Part shown: in pieces, positions 1 through 7,181 of the stretch
Layout: each line of letters begins with the position of its first letter
How positions within the stretch are numbered: the first letter of the stretch is position 1
Assembly: GCA_900547195.1 (NCBI GenBank)
Contig: URFQ01000060.1
Coordinates: 1-15,160, forward strand
DNA from: an uncultured Butyricicoccus sp.
GTDB lineage: Bacteria > Bacillota > Clostridia > Oscillospirales > Butyricicoccaceae
Direction: 5' to 3'
Length of the DNA: 15,160 nt
Notes under the pieces: generated by a model
What the model was told of the DNA's origin: nothing
The model's input: only the letters and a program-made list of their open reading frames with translations
Databases searched by the model: none
Position numbers and translations under genes: made by a program

Positions 1-1
1 T

Positions 2-247
2 GGCGGCACCCGTGGGCTGCGAAGCTGGACGCCATCGCGCAACCTCAAAAAGCCCGAAGTGGAAAGCGGCTGGGTGCCTGATGACGTCACGCTGTCCGCG
101 CCGCCGGGCGCGATCGTGCTCGACAGTGAGCCGCCGGTGCGCAATGAGTTTGGTGAATTTAGCTGCATCAAATACCTGATGCCTGAGCCGAGGACAAGAA
201 AACGCAAAGGCAGACCAAAAGCCAAATCAGAGCGCAAAATTGCATAA
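2..247 (+). CDS. C-terminal part of an unrecognised phage protein (5' end outside window)
   Basis: The frame is open from base 2 and ends with TAA at 245-247, giving 81 visible residues, so the gene almost certainly starts upstream of the window. A GTG at 59 is in frame, but no good ribosome site precedes it and the frame continues upstream without a stop. The visible part has a proline- and acid-containing middle (VPDDVTLSAPPGAIVLD) and a strongly basic tail (RTRKRKGRPKAKSERK) resembling an AT-hook or nucleic-acid-binding tail. I do not recognise the family. Its place upstream of the HNH/terminase block suggests the end of an early or replication-type gene set, but that is only inference from position. 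Confidence 0.55.
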   Translation, partial: GGTRGLRSWTPSRNLKKPEVESGWVPDDVTLSAPPGAIVLDSEPPVRNEFGEFSCIKYLMPEPRTRKRKGRPKAKSERKIA

Positions 248-317
248 AGCCTTTCTTTTTTGGGCTTGAAGCAATGTATATCTTATGAATCAGGGGAGAG
301 AAACCGCACGCGCGGCG

Positions 318-346
318 TAGACAGGAGGAGCGAGAGCGTGTATAAT
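318..346 (+). promoter_or_regulatory. Candidate sigma-A promoter at the start of the KTR gene
   Basis: TAGACA at 318-323 and TATAAT at 341-346 are separated by exactly 17 bases, one mismatch from the vegetative consensus. The predicted start, near 353, lies inside the small KTR gene. Such a transcript would lack that gene's start codon but would carry the downstream small protein, the HNH gene and possibly the packaging genes. The -10 box is also the Tyr-Asn codons after the GTG start, and the spacer contains the AGGAGG ribosome site, so the match could be coincidental. Confidence 0.35.
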
Positions 347-526
347 AAGAATCAAAGAGTAAAGATCCCGTGCCCGCGCTGCGGACGACCAACACGAGTC
401 CAGGTCGTTCGGGGCGTGACCAAGCTGCAGCAGTTTCCGCTGTGGTGTGAAAAGTGCAAAAGTGAGTCCGTCGTCGATTTTGACGGCGTGAGCCAGAGCC
501 CATCGAGACCCGAGCCGACTGCGTAA
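338..526 (+). CDS. Cysteine-rich KTR-type zinc-ribbon small protein
   Basis: This is a 62-residue protein. I chose GTG 338 because AGGAGG lies at 323-328 with 9-base spacing; a longer frame from 260 has no comparable ribosome site. Two CxxC knuckles (C12-P-R-C15 and C37-E-K-C40) flank a segment of the type CGRPTR...FPLWC. This closely resembles the cysteine-rich KTR family (pattern CPxCGxKTR...FPLFCPKC), usually annotated on conjugative elements and prophages, with a similar length and a polar C-terminal tail. It probably binds one zinc ion. The family has no established function; a nucleic-acid or regulatory role is plausible. It lies upstream of the small helical protein and HNH genes, probably in the same transcription unit. 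Confidence 0.8.
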   Translation: MYNKNQRVKIPCPRCGRPTRVQVVRGVTKLQQFPLWCEKCKSESVVDFDGVSQSPSRPEPTA

Positions 527-585
527 CATTCCCGTGAGGAGTGTTGCGTGGGCGGCTCTTTTATTTTGCCCGAAGGAGGTGCAGC

Positions 586-816
586 GTGTCGGAATTTAAA
601 ACCATCCGCGAGATCGCGGACGAATACGAGCGCAACCTCGCGGTCATGCGCAAGCGGCGCGCCGAACTGGATGTGCTGCTGACGCGCACGGCGGGTTATG
701 AGCTGCGCCGCAAGCTGATCGAGCGCATGAAACAGCTTGACGCCATGATTACAGCCGGGCAGATAGACGTGTACCTGATGCGAAAATATTCGGGAGGGGA
801 CGAGTATGGCAAGTAA
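586..816 (+). CDS. Small charged helical protein upstream of HNH endonuclease
   Basis: This is a 76-residue protein starting at GTG 586, chosen because AAGGAGG at about 573-579 has 6-base spacing. A longer frame from 541 has no good ribosome site. It is rich in Arg, Glu and Lys and looks fully helical (segments around EIADEYERNLAVMRKRRAEL and ELRRKLIERMKQLDAMI), consistent with a short coiled coil. No catalytic motif is visible. Its last 11 bases overlap the start of the HNH gene, so the two are translationally coupled. Small helical proteins are often found beside phage HNH genes, but I do not know a function for this one. Confidence 0.75.
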   Translation: MSEFKTIREIADEYERNLAVMRKRRAELDVLLTRTAGYELRRKLIERMKQLDAMITAGQIDVYLMRKYSGGDEYGK

Positions 817-1171
817 ACCCCTGCGGCCGTGCCGCAAGATCGGCTGCGCGGCGCTGACCCGTGACGGCTTTTGCGACAAGCATCGTCCGACCAAGCAACG
901 CGGGGTGTCCGAGACCTGGCACTGGATGTACAGCACCAAGGTCTGGACGAATGGCCTTCGACCCGGTCAGCTTCTGCGCGAGCCGTTCTGCCGGGAGTGC
1001 GCGGCCGAGGGCAAACGTGTTCGCGCAGTTGCGGTAGATCACATCAAGCCGCACCGCGGCGATTGGTCGCTGTTCACCGATCTGGACAACCTGCAGAGCC
1101 TGTGCAAGCATCACCATGACGCAAAAACGGTGCGCGAAATGATGCAAAATCGGCGCTCTGATCCGCGCTGA
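806..1171 (+). CDS. Phage HNH endonuclease, packaging-associated
   Basis: A 121-residue protein from ATG 806, with a GGAGGGG ribosome site at 793-799. It has an N-terminal cysteine knuckle (C9, C14, C23, H26) and then the HNH core: C62-R-E-C65, VDHIKPHRGD with D78-H79, the DLDNLQSLC segment with N95, C100, and HHH at 102-104. D78/H79, N95 and H104 match the metal-dependent nuclease positions, and C62, C65 and C100 match the structural zinc site. The fourth zinc ligand, usually Cys, appears to be His103. HNH proteins of this type sit next to terminase genes in cos-packaging HK97-like phages and assist the large terminase in cutting DNA during packaging. Here the terminase genes lie about 1.4 kb downstream, with a methyltransferase gene between. 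Confidence 0.92.
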   Translation: MASKPLRPCRKIGCAALTRDGFCDKHRPTKQRGVSETWHWMYSTKVWTNGLRPGQLLREPFCRECAAEGKRVRAVAVDHIKPHRGDWSLFTDLDNLQSLCKHHHDAKTVREMMQNRRSDPR

Positions 1172-1378
1172 AGCTACGTCCGCGCCCCGAGCACACGCGC
1201 AGGCCCGCGCCTGTGCCGGTCGGTGCGCCTGCGCGCGCTATCCAGAGTTGACATACCCCCCCGTCCAAGAAAGTTTTCAGGCGAGGGCTGCCCAGACTGC
1301 GTGGCCCTTAGAGTGTGAGGAAAAATCCCCACGGCGCGAAAAAAATGGTCAATTTTTGAAATTTTGAAAGGAGAAGCG
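1172..1378 (+). other. Non-coding gap after HNH gene; candidate cos/packaging region
   Basis: These 207 bases between the HNH gene and the methyltransferase have no supported ORF. In an operon otherwise packed end to end this is the longest gap before the tape measure. It contains a GC-rich inverted repeat (1196-1235), a run of seven C at 1256-1262, and an A/T-rich stretch (about 1339-1366) just before the next ribosome site. Phages with HNH-assisted packaging generally carry their cohesive-end site near the HNH and small terminase genes, so this gap is the best candidate. I cannot identify the nick positions from sequence alone. Confidence 0.35.
1196..1235. repeat. GC-rich inverted repeat in the HNH-MTase gap
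   Basis: CGCGCAGGC at 1196-1204 and its exact complement GCCTGCGCG at 1227-1235 form a 9-base-pair stem with a 22-base loop. No T-run follows, so it does not look like a terminator. It could be a binding site for a packaging protein or a simple GC-rich coincidence. Confidence 0.5.
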
Positions 1379-2596
1379 ATGAAAACAACTGAAAAATTGG
1401 AACTGCTTGCGCCGGAATCCTTGATCCCGGCTGAAAAGAACCCGCGACGGCATACGGCGCGGCAGATGAAGCAGCTGCGCCGCAGTCTGCGTGAATTTGG
1501 CTTTGTCGCGCCTGTGCTGGTTGACCGGGACGGCCGAATCATCTCCGGTCACGCGATGGTCGAGGCTGCCCAGGCGGAAGGCATGGAGAAAATACCTTGT
1601 GTACGGGTCGAGCATCTGACCGACAAGCAGCGCCGTGCCTATCAGATCGCAGACAACCGCTTGGCTGAGCTGTCAGCATGGGATGAGGATATCCTCGAGA
1701 CCTGCTTGCATGAGCTTTTCGAGGAAGGCGTGGATCTGATCCTGACCGGCTTCGGGGAGTACAAGCTGTCTGACGCGCTGGCGGCTACGCCTGCACAGGT
1801 CAAGACTGATGACGCCAAGGCTGACGAATGCTGCACCCGCGGCAGCCTTTGGCAGCTTGGATCACATCGGCTGCTGTGCGGAGACGCAACCAACGCTGAG
1901 GATGTAGCCCGTCTGATGGGTGGCGAGCGGGCCGCGCTTTTGCTGACCGACCCGCCGTATAACGTCGATTACCATGGCGACACGGAAGAGCATCTTTCTA
2001 TTCGGAACGACAGCATGCCGGCGGAGCGTTTTTTGCGCTTCCTAACCGATGCATTTACCGCCGCGCGCACTGCGCTTGCACCGGGCGCGGGATTTTATAT
2101 CTGGTACGGTGCAGGTAGCACGTTCGAGTTCGTCAGTGCGTGCCGCGCGGCCGGGCTGACCGTGCGGCAGTATCTGGTGTGGGTGAAGAATCACTTTACC
2201 CTAAACCGGCAGGACTACAAATGGCAACATGAACCATGCTTGTATGGCTGGGATGATCGTGCACCGCACCGCTGGTTCGGCGGTGACGGACAGAGCACCG
2301 TGTATCAGTTTGACAAGCCGGCAAGCTCCGAGGATCATCCGACTATGAAGCCGGTGGAGCTGTTTGCACGGCAGATTCGCAGCAGTACCCGTAAGGGAGA
2401 TATCATGTTTGACCCGTTCTGCGGATCGGGTACCTCCATCCTTGCAGCAGAAAGCTATGGCCGCCGCTGCTTTGCTATGGAGCTTGATCCGCAGTATTGC
2501 GCGGTGATCATCCGGCGCTGGGAAGAGAAAACCGGACAAAAGGCGGTTTTGCTGGAAGGGGGTGCAGCCAATGTCAGGGACGAGACAGCCGGTTGA
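1379..2596 (+). CDS. ParB-like N-terminal domain / DNA N6-adenine methyltransferase fusion
   Basis: A 405-residue protein starting at ATG 1379, with AAAGGAGA just upstream; the in-frame TTG at 1364 lies ahead of that ribosome site and is rejected. Residues about 8-100 form a ParB/sulfiredoxin-like domain (NPRRH near 21, GRIISGHAMVEAA at 52-64, IADNRLAEL at 90-98). Residues about 155-395 form a class beta amino-methyltransferase: DPPY at 191-194 precedes the AdoMet-binding motif FDPFCGSGT at 344-352, and HPTMKPVEL near 320 is also typical. DPPY favours adenine N6 as the target. Such phage enzymes methylate phage DNA and probably protect it from host restriction; the recognition site cannot be read here. 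No cognate restriction enzyme is seen. The end overlaps the small terminase start by 26 bases, so the gene is part of the packaging operon. Confidence 0.92.
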   Translation: MKTTEKLELLAPESLIPAEKNPRRHTARQMKQLRRSLREFGFVAPVLVDRDGRIISGHAMVEAAQAEGMEKIPCVRVEHLTDKQRRAYQIADNRLAELSAWDEDILETCLHELFEEGVDLILTGFGEYKLSDALAATPAQVKTDDAKADECCTRGSLWQLGSHRLLCGDATNAEDVARLMGGERAALLLTDPPYNVDYHGDTEEHLSIRNDSMPAERFLRFLTDAFTAARTALAPGAGFYIWYGAGSTFEFVSACRAAGLTVRQYLVWVKNHFTLNRQDYKWQHEPCLYGWDDRAPHRWFGGDGQSTVYQFDKPASSEDHPTMKPVELFARQIRSSTRKGDIMFDPFCGSGTSILAAESYGRRCFAMELDPQYCAVIIRRWEEKTGQKAVLLEGGAANVRDETAG

Positions 2597-3029
2597 TGTT
2601 GTGATTGCAAAAGGGGCAAAGCATCTGAGTCAGGCCGAGATTGAGCAGCGCCGCGCGCAGGAGGTAAAAGCTCCAAAGCCGAAAAAGCTGCGTGTGCCGA
2701 AGTATCTGCCCAAAAGTCTGCATAAGAAATTTCGGGAAATCGGCAAGCAGCTGGTGGATCTGAATCTGCTCAGCGAACTGGACTACGACTGCCTGGCACG
2801 CTACCTGATCGCCGAACAGACCTATTTGGCCGTCACCGATGAGGTCAATAAGGCAATTGCTGCGCGCAACATGCTGCATCTCGACGATCTGAGCAAAACG
2901 CAGCAGCGGTATTTTACCCAGTGCAGCAAGGCGGCGAACGATCTTGGGCTGACGATTTCGAGCCGGTGCAAGCTGATCGTTCCAGAACCGCCCGCGCCAG
3001 ATGATCCCGATCCGCTGACGGGGGATTGA
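2571..3029 (+). CDS. terS: Terminase small subunit, P27 family
   Basis: A 152-residue protein starting at ATG 2571, placed 8 bases after the purine-rich AAGGGGG at 2556-2562; the in-frame GTG at 2562 overlaps that site and is less likely. It has a basic N-terminal segment (KAPKPKKLRVPKYLPKSLHKKF) then a helical core with LNLLSELDYDCLARYLIAEQTY and a C-terminal GLTISSRCKL motif. This arrangement is typical of P27-like small terminases (usual length about 150). The small subunit recognises the phage packaging site and presents DNA to the large subunit. The gene overlaps the end of the methyltransferase gene and precedes the large terminase, supporting the call. Confidence 0.9.
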   Translation: MSGTRQPVDVVIAKGAKHLSQAEIEQRRAQEVKAPKPKKLRVPKYLPKSLHKKFREIGKQLVDLNLLSELDYDCLARYLIAEQTYLAVTDEVNKAIAARNMLHLDDLSKTQQRYFTQCSKAANDLGLTISSRCKLIVPEPPAPDDPDPLTGD

Positions 3030-3032
3030 GCT

Positions 3033-3287
3033 ATGGATCACAGAACATGCAGACTTTGCCCATTGTGCAACGAGTACGACGTGTGCGCGCAGGCTATGCG
3101 CCGGACAGCGTGGGTGCTGCAATGCCCACAGAAGCGCATGCGGGACGCTGTGAGAACGGTGTCCAAATTGGACAAGGAGGCGATGCAGGGTGCCGGTAAG
3201 ATGGCAGACCGGCAAGCATCATCCGGCGGCTGTTTACGCCAAACAGGTGGTTTTCGGAAAACTGCGGCCGATGTGCTGCAAATATGA
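3033..3287 (+). CDS. Small cysteine-rich ORF between terminase genes (uncertain)
   Basis: An 84-codon frame starts at ATG 3033, three bases after the small terminase stop, with a modest GGGGGA ribosome site. The first half has clustered cysteines (C7, C10, C13, C19, C31; CRLCPLCNEYDVC) that could bind zinc. The second half overlaps the large terminase reading frame by 98 bases and looks low in complexity, so the protein may be real only in its first part or may have lost its original end. It fills what would otherwise be a 160-base gap. I recognise no family. The alternative is a non-coding leader that carries the AAGGAGG ribosome site of the large terminase at 3174-3180. Confidence 0.45.
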   Translation: MDHRTCRLCPLCNEYDVCAQAMRRTAWVLQCPQKRMRDAVRTVSKLDKEAMQGAGKMADRQASSGGCLRQTGGFRKTAADVLQI

Positions 3288-5019
3288 AATTTTAGCGTGT
3301 GAGCGTTTTCTGGACGATCTTGAGCGGCAGGGGACGGAGGATTTCCCGTGGGTGTTTGATACCACACGCGCAGACCGCATCCTGGAATGGTTCGGGCGCT
3401 GCATCCAGATCCGCGGCCCGTATGCCGGGCAGCCGGTCGAGCCGCAGCCGTGGCAGGTGTTTGATCAGAGCAATATTTACGGCTGGGTGCACAAGGACAC
3501 CGGCGCGCGCCGGTTTACACGCACCTACAACAAACGGGCGCGCGGCAACGTCAAATCGACCGAGGTATCCTGCAAGTGTAATTACCACATGTGCGCGGAT
3601 GTCATCTACCCGCCCTACCGGCCCGAGCTGGCGCAATTCGAAACGGCCCCCGAGGTCGAGTGCGCGGCCGTAGACCGTGGACAGGCGCGGCGTGTCTATG
3701 ACGATGCCAAGGCCATTGCCCGGGCATCACCGGGCATTGCGAAGCCAGGCGGCAGGGTTCGGCTGGTGGTCAAGGAAACCAAGGTCACCCACAAGACGCG
3801 CGGCGGCTTCATGCGCGCGCTGAGTAAGGACACCGACAACAAAGACTCAGGTGCGCCAAGCTATTTTGAGGTCGACGAATACCACGCACACAAGACCTCG
3901 GAAATCTACGACTTGGGGCTGAATTCATTCGGCAAGCGTCGGCAGGCTCTGCTGGACGTCATCACGACGGCCGGCGACGACGCCGAGCACAAGCCCTGCA
4001 AGGTCGAAGAGGATTACTGCAAGCGCATCCTCAGCGATCCATCGGTGCGCAAGACCGAGGAGCGGTACTTTGTCATGATCCGCGAGATCGATGATGAGGA
4101 CAATCCGCATGACAAATCCTGCTGGGCCAAGGCCAATCCTGTGATCCGGTATCCGGGCGAGTATGGAGAAACCCTGCTCGCGCAGATCGAGGCCGAGTAC
4201 ACAACCGCTTACGGTTCGGGCGACGCGGAGAAAATCCGCAAGTTCCTGACCCGCCGCATGTGCCGCTGGCAGGCGGGCAGTGTGAACCGGTATCTTAACG
4301 AGCAGCAGCTCGCCGCCGTCAAGGCCGCGATGATTCCGCGCGAAGAATTCGCCGCGCTGACCGACGGATTGCCCTGTCACTGCGGCTATGACCTCGGCAA
4401 GCGCATCGACCTGTCCGGTGTGGGGGCGGCGTTCGATCTGCCGGATGGACGCATCGGCATTAAAATGCATGGCTTTATGCCGGAAAACGGTGCGGAGCGT
4501 CACGAGCACACTGACCGCGTACCCTATAAGGCTTGGGCGGCGGACGGATACTGCACGCTGACGCCGGGCGATGTGACCGACAACAGCTACGTGGACAACT
4601 GGATCTGTGAAGGTGAGCGGGAACACAGCTGGAAGGTTCTCGAGGTCGATTATGACGGACACAACGCGACCGACCTTGCGATCAAGATGTGCGAGGCGCG
4701 GAACAACAATGATTTCTGCGTCGAGATTGCGCAGACCTGTGCGGGGCTGAACGCGGCGACCAAGGGGTTCCGCGACATGCTTATGAATGGGCGGCTTGTG
4801 ATCGAATACTCGCCGCTCGCGCTCTGGTGCTGTGCGAACGCCATCGAGGTCGTGAATAATTTCGGAGATATCAAGCTTTCCAAGAAGCACAAAGACGATT
4901 CCGAGCGCATTGACCCGCTGGCCGGGACGCTGAACGCGCTGGCCCGCCTGCTGGTCAAGCGCACGGCAAAGCCTGACCTGAATGAAAAAATCATGCGGGA
5001 TGATTGGCACATCTTGTGA
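3190..5019 (+). CDS. terL: Terminase large subunit (packaging ATPase/nuclease)
   Basis: A 609-residue protein starting at GTG 3190, nine bases after AAGGAGG. The N-terminal ATPase has the conserved entry WVFDTTRADRI...QPWQ, a Walker A-like segment RARGNVKST (116-124), a Walker B FEVDEYHAH (226-234, with D229-E230) and a coupling TTAG motif (259-262). The C-terminal nuclease domain shows acidic candidates in CGYDLGKRIDLSG, EVDYDGHNATD and ERIDPLAG. It is an HK97-type TerL of the Terminase_1 family. It powers DNA translocation into the prohead through the portal and cuts the concatemer. The Walker A has Val where many relatives have Gly (GNxKS/T). It lies directly upstream of the portal region, with only the small membrane protein between. 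Confidence 0.95.
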   Translation: MPVRWQTGKHHPAAVYAKQVVFGKLRPMCCKYEILACERFLDDLERQGTEDFPWVFDTTRADRILEWFGRCIQIRGPYAGQPVEPQPWQVFDQSNIYGWVHKDTGARRFTRTYNKRARGNVKSTEVSCKCNYHMCADVIYPPYRPELAQFETAPEVECAAVDRGQARRVYDDAKAIARASPGIAKPGGRVRLVVKETKVTHKTRGGFMRALSKDTDNKDSGAPSYFEVDEYHAHKTSEIYDLGLNSFGKRRQALLDVITTAGDDAEHKPCKVEEDYCKRILSDPSVRKTEERYFVMIREIDDEDNPHDKSCWAKANPVIRYPGEYGETLLAQIEAEYTTAYGSGDAEKIRKFLTRRMCRWQAGSVNRYLNEQQLAAVKAAMIPREEFAALTDGLPCHCGYDLGKRIDLSGVGAAFDLPDGRIGIKMHGFMPENGAERHEHTDRVPYKAWAADGYCTLTPGDVTDNSYVDNWICEGEREHSWKVLEVDYDGHNATDLAIKMCEARNNNDFCVEIAQTCAGLNAATKGFRDMLMNGRLVIEYSPLALWCCANAIEVVNNFGDIKLSKKHKDDSERIDPLAGTLNALARLLVKRTAKPDLNEKIMRDDWHIL

Positions 5020-5031
5020 CGGGAGGAAACC

Positions 5032-5220
5032 ATGAAAGAAAAACTGAAACGGCTGGCCGAAACGGTAGCCACATACTTTGATGATCTGCTGCTGATCGCG
5101 GGAGGCGCATGTCTGACCACGGCTGCCGCCCTGGCATTTGGCGGCGCGGCAGCCTTTGCTGTATGCGGCGCTTGCATGATCGCGTATGCGTTTGTGATCG
5201 CACGTGCCTGGGGGAATTAA
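5032..5220 (+). CDS. Small two-helix membrane protein
   Basis: A 62-residue protein from ATG 5032 with a GGGAGGAAACC ribosome site. After a charged amphipathic N-terminus there are two Ala/Gly-rich hydrophobic segments (about 18-38 and 40-59), predicting a membrane hairpin. It sits between the large terminase and portal genes, a place where clostridial phages often carry a small hypothetical ORF. A holin role is unlikely from this position, far from any lysis genes. Function unknown. Confidence 0.75.
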   Translation: MKEKLKRLAETVATYFDDLLLIAGGACLTTAAALAFGGAAAFAVCGACMIAYAFVIARAWGN

Positions 5221-5223
5221 GCT

Positions 5224-6450
5224 ATGAATCTTAGACACGCGATGCGTGTGAAAAATGGCGCGACCTATACGCCGGTGGACATCCAGACGCTGGAGAAAAT
5301 CTTTTCCGCTACCTTTGGGTTGGATTGCGGCATCACGGAGGACATTCGGACGGCCGAACGGCTCAGCCCGATCGCGGCCGCGCACCGCATCATGACCAAT
5401 GCGCAGGCCTGCATGCCGATCCAGTTTTACCGCAAGGTGAACGGCGCACGCAAGCCGGAGAGCGTACCAGACCTGAACCGGGTGCTGAATCTGCGCGCAA
5501 ACGATACGATGAGTTCGTTTCTAGAGCGCAAGATCGTGCTGAGCGAGGCATTCTGGTACGGCGTCGGCTACACGTACATCGAGCGCCACCCGGCGAGCGG
5601 GCAGGTGACCGGCCTGATCCCGCTGCCGACGTCCGGGCATCAGGTGAAAACCGATCCGGATACCGGGCAGCGCTGGTACATCTTTCAGGTGGACGGCGAA
5701 ACCCGGCGCTTCCAGTCATCTGAACTGCTGATCCACTTTTTCGAGACCTACGATGGTAAGATCGGGCGCGGCGTGCTCAGTCTGGCGCGCGAGGCGATTG
5801 CCGGAGACGCAGCCGCGCAGCGGTTCGGCCGCAAATTTTACGCGAACGGCGCACGGCTGTCCGGCGTGGTGCAGACCGACGACGACCTGAGCAAAGCATC
5901 GCGCAATAAAATCCGCGATGAGATCGAGCAGTACGCCGCCGGCATGGATCGTGCGTTTAAAATTGCGGTGCTCGACAACGGTTTAAAATTCAGCTCGCTT
6001 GGGCTGAGTCAGACCGATGCACAGTACATCCAGACCCGGCAGTTCTCGGTGCAGGAGGTCAGCCGCTTCACCGGCATCCCGGAGTATATGCTTCAGTCGG
6101 GCAAGCAGGCATACAATTCCAACGAACAGCAGCAGATTGATTTTCTTACAAACACGATGCTGCCGCACCTGATCGGAGACGAGCAGGAAATGGCCTATAA
6201 GCTGTTTTCGACCGAGCAGCTGCGCAAAGGCATGTATCTGCGGCATAACGTGGACGCGCTCATGCGTGCGGACAGCCGCAGCCGCGCGGAATTTTATCAA
6301 AAGATGGTGTATTCGGGTGTGTACAATCCGGACGAGTGCCGTGCGCTCGAGGAAAAAGACCCGATTCCGGGCGGCACCGGGCAGAAGTTCTTCATGACCA
6401 AGAATCTGGACACCATCGACCATATTGCGGGAGGAGGTGAAAGCAAGTGA
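5224..6450 (+). CDS. Portal protein, HK97 family
   Basis: A 408-residue protein, the usual size for HK97-like portals. Supporting motifs are the N-terminal segment with AAAHRIMTNAQACMPIQFY, a YGVGYTYIERHP strand region, FYANGARLSGVV near 205, the LDNGLKFSSLGLSQTDAQY stretch near 250-270 (a hallmark of this family) and VSRFTGIPEYML near 285. Twelve copies form the ring at one capsid vertex through which TerL pumps DNA and to which the connector and tail attach. It starts three bases after the preceding stop. Its stop overlaps the protease GTG (GTGA), so portal and protease are translationally coupled. Confidence 0.95.
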   Translation: MNLRHAMRVKNGATYTPVDIQTLEKIFSATFGLDCGITEDIRTAERLSPIAAAHRIMTNAQACMPIQFYRKVNGARKPESVPDLNRVLNLRANDTMSSFLERKIVLSEAFWYGVGYTYIERHPASGQVTGLIPLPTSGHQVKTDPDTGQRWYIFQVDGETRRFQSSELLIHFFETYDGKIGRGVLSLAREAIAGDAAAQRFGRKFYANGARLSGVVQTDDDLSKASRNKIRDEIEQYAAGMDRAFKIAVLDNGLKFSSLGLSQTDAQYIQTRQFSVQEVSRFTGIPEYMLQSGKQAYNSNEQQQIDFLTNTMLPHLIGDEQEMAYKLFSTEQLRKGMYLRHNVDALMRADSRSRAEFYQKMVYSGVYNPDECRALEEKDPIPGGTGQKFFMTKNLDTIDHIAGGGESK

Positions 6451-7157
6451 GGACACAGATCCGCAATTATGTCGTATCGGATGACGACGCCAAGCTGTAC
6501 CGATGGTTTGGCATGAATAATGTCACCTGCCCGGCTGATATCCGGCAGGCAGTAGCGGAAAATCCGGAAGGCGAAGACCTAATCGTGGAAATCAACAGCT
6601 ACGGCGGGAATATGTTCGTCGGATTTGAGATTTACAGCGTTCTGCGGGAAGCGGCGTGTCATACGGTCGCCGAGATTCAAAGCCTGTCCGCGTCAGCCGC
6701 GTCCACGGCCATGATCGGCTGCGACGAGGTGCGCGCGTCTCCGGTGGCGCAGGTGATGATCCATCTGCCTGCGCTGGCAACCGAGGGCGACGAGAACGCG
6801 CACCAGCGCTCGCGCGTCGCGCTGCAGAGCTTTAAGGAATCCATCCTCAATGCGTATGAGCTGCGCTGCAAGGGCAAAAAGACCCGACAGGAGCTTGGAC
6901 GCATGATGGAGCGCGAGACCTGGATGAGTGTGCAGGACGCCACCGCGGCCGGGCTGGTTGATACCGTGCTTTACGACGACGACGGCGTGCTGGCGGCGAA
7001 TGTTGTGAACGCGGTCGGCTCCGGATTCCGGGCGCTGTCCTGCGGTCTGCCGCCGATCGAGCAGGTGCGCGCCGCATGGCGCGAGGCGCATCCAAAACCA
7101 AACGAGGCGGAGAAAGCCCGGCTGGAAGCCGAGCTGGAACTGCTCCGTATGATGTAA
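6447..7157 (+). CDS. ClpP-like prohead protease (family S14)
   Basis: A 236-residue protein starting at GTG 6447, nine bases after GGAGG and overlapping the portal stop. It matches the ClpP fold: VEINSYGGNMFVGFEIYSVL near 47-66, then SLSASAAS with probable nucleophile Ser83, and VMIHLPA with His106. The segment near 150-165 (MMERETWMSVQDATAAGLVD) is where the third catalytic residue lies in relatives; this copy has Glu where phage homologues often show Asp, so the third residue is uncertain. These proteases cleave the scaffold-like N-terminal part of the capsid protein during maturation. The gene order portal, protease, capsid is diagnostic. The tail after about 205 is helical and charged. 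Confidence 0.92.
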   Translation: MRTQIRNYVVSDDDAKLYRWFGMNNVTCPADIRQAVAENPEGEDLIVEINSYGGNMFVGFEIYSVLREAACHTVAEIQSLSASAASTAMIGCDEVRASPVAQVMIHLPALATEGDENAHQRSRVALQSFKESILNAYELRCKGKKTRQELGRMMERETWMSVQDATAAGLVDTVLYDDDGVLAANVVNAVGSGFRALSCGLPPIEQVRAAWREAHPKPNEAEKARLEAELELLRMM

Positions 7158-7181
7158 ACCACCGGAATGAAAGGGGTAACT

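Noticed and set aside
246..267. Hairpin AAGCC/GGCTT after the first partial gene as a terminator
   Set aside because: Only five pairs, an 11-base loop and no T-run after the stem; the T-run is in the loop.
1248..1276. TTGACA at 1248-1253 as a -35 box in the HNH-MTase gap
   Set aside because: At 17-18 bases downstream the sequence is AAGTTT/AGTTTT, not a credible -10 box.
5032..5220. Small two-helix membrane protein as a holin
   Set aside because: It lies between terL and portal, far from any endolysin, and two hydrophobic segments alone do not support a holin call.
3925..5385. 486-codon minus-strand open frame opposite the large terminase
   Set aside because: Antisense shadow of terL and the start of the portal gene, with no ribosome site or domain.
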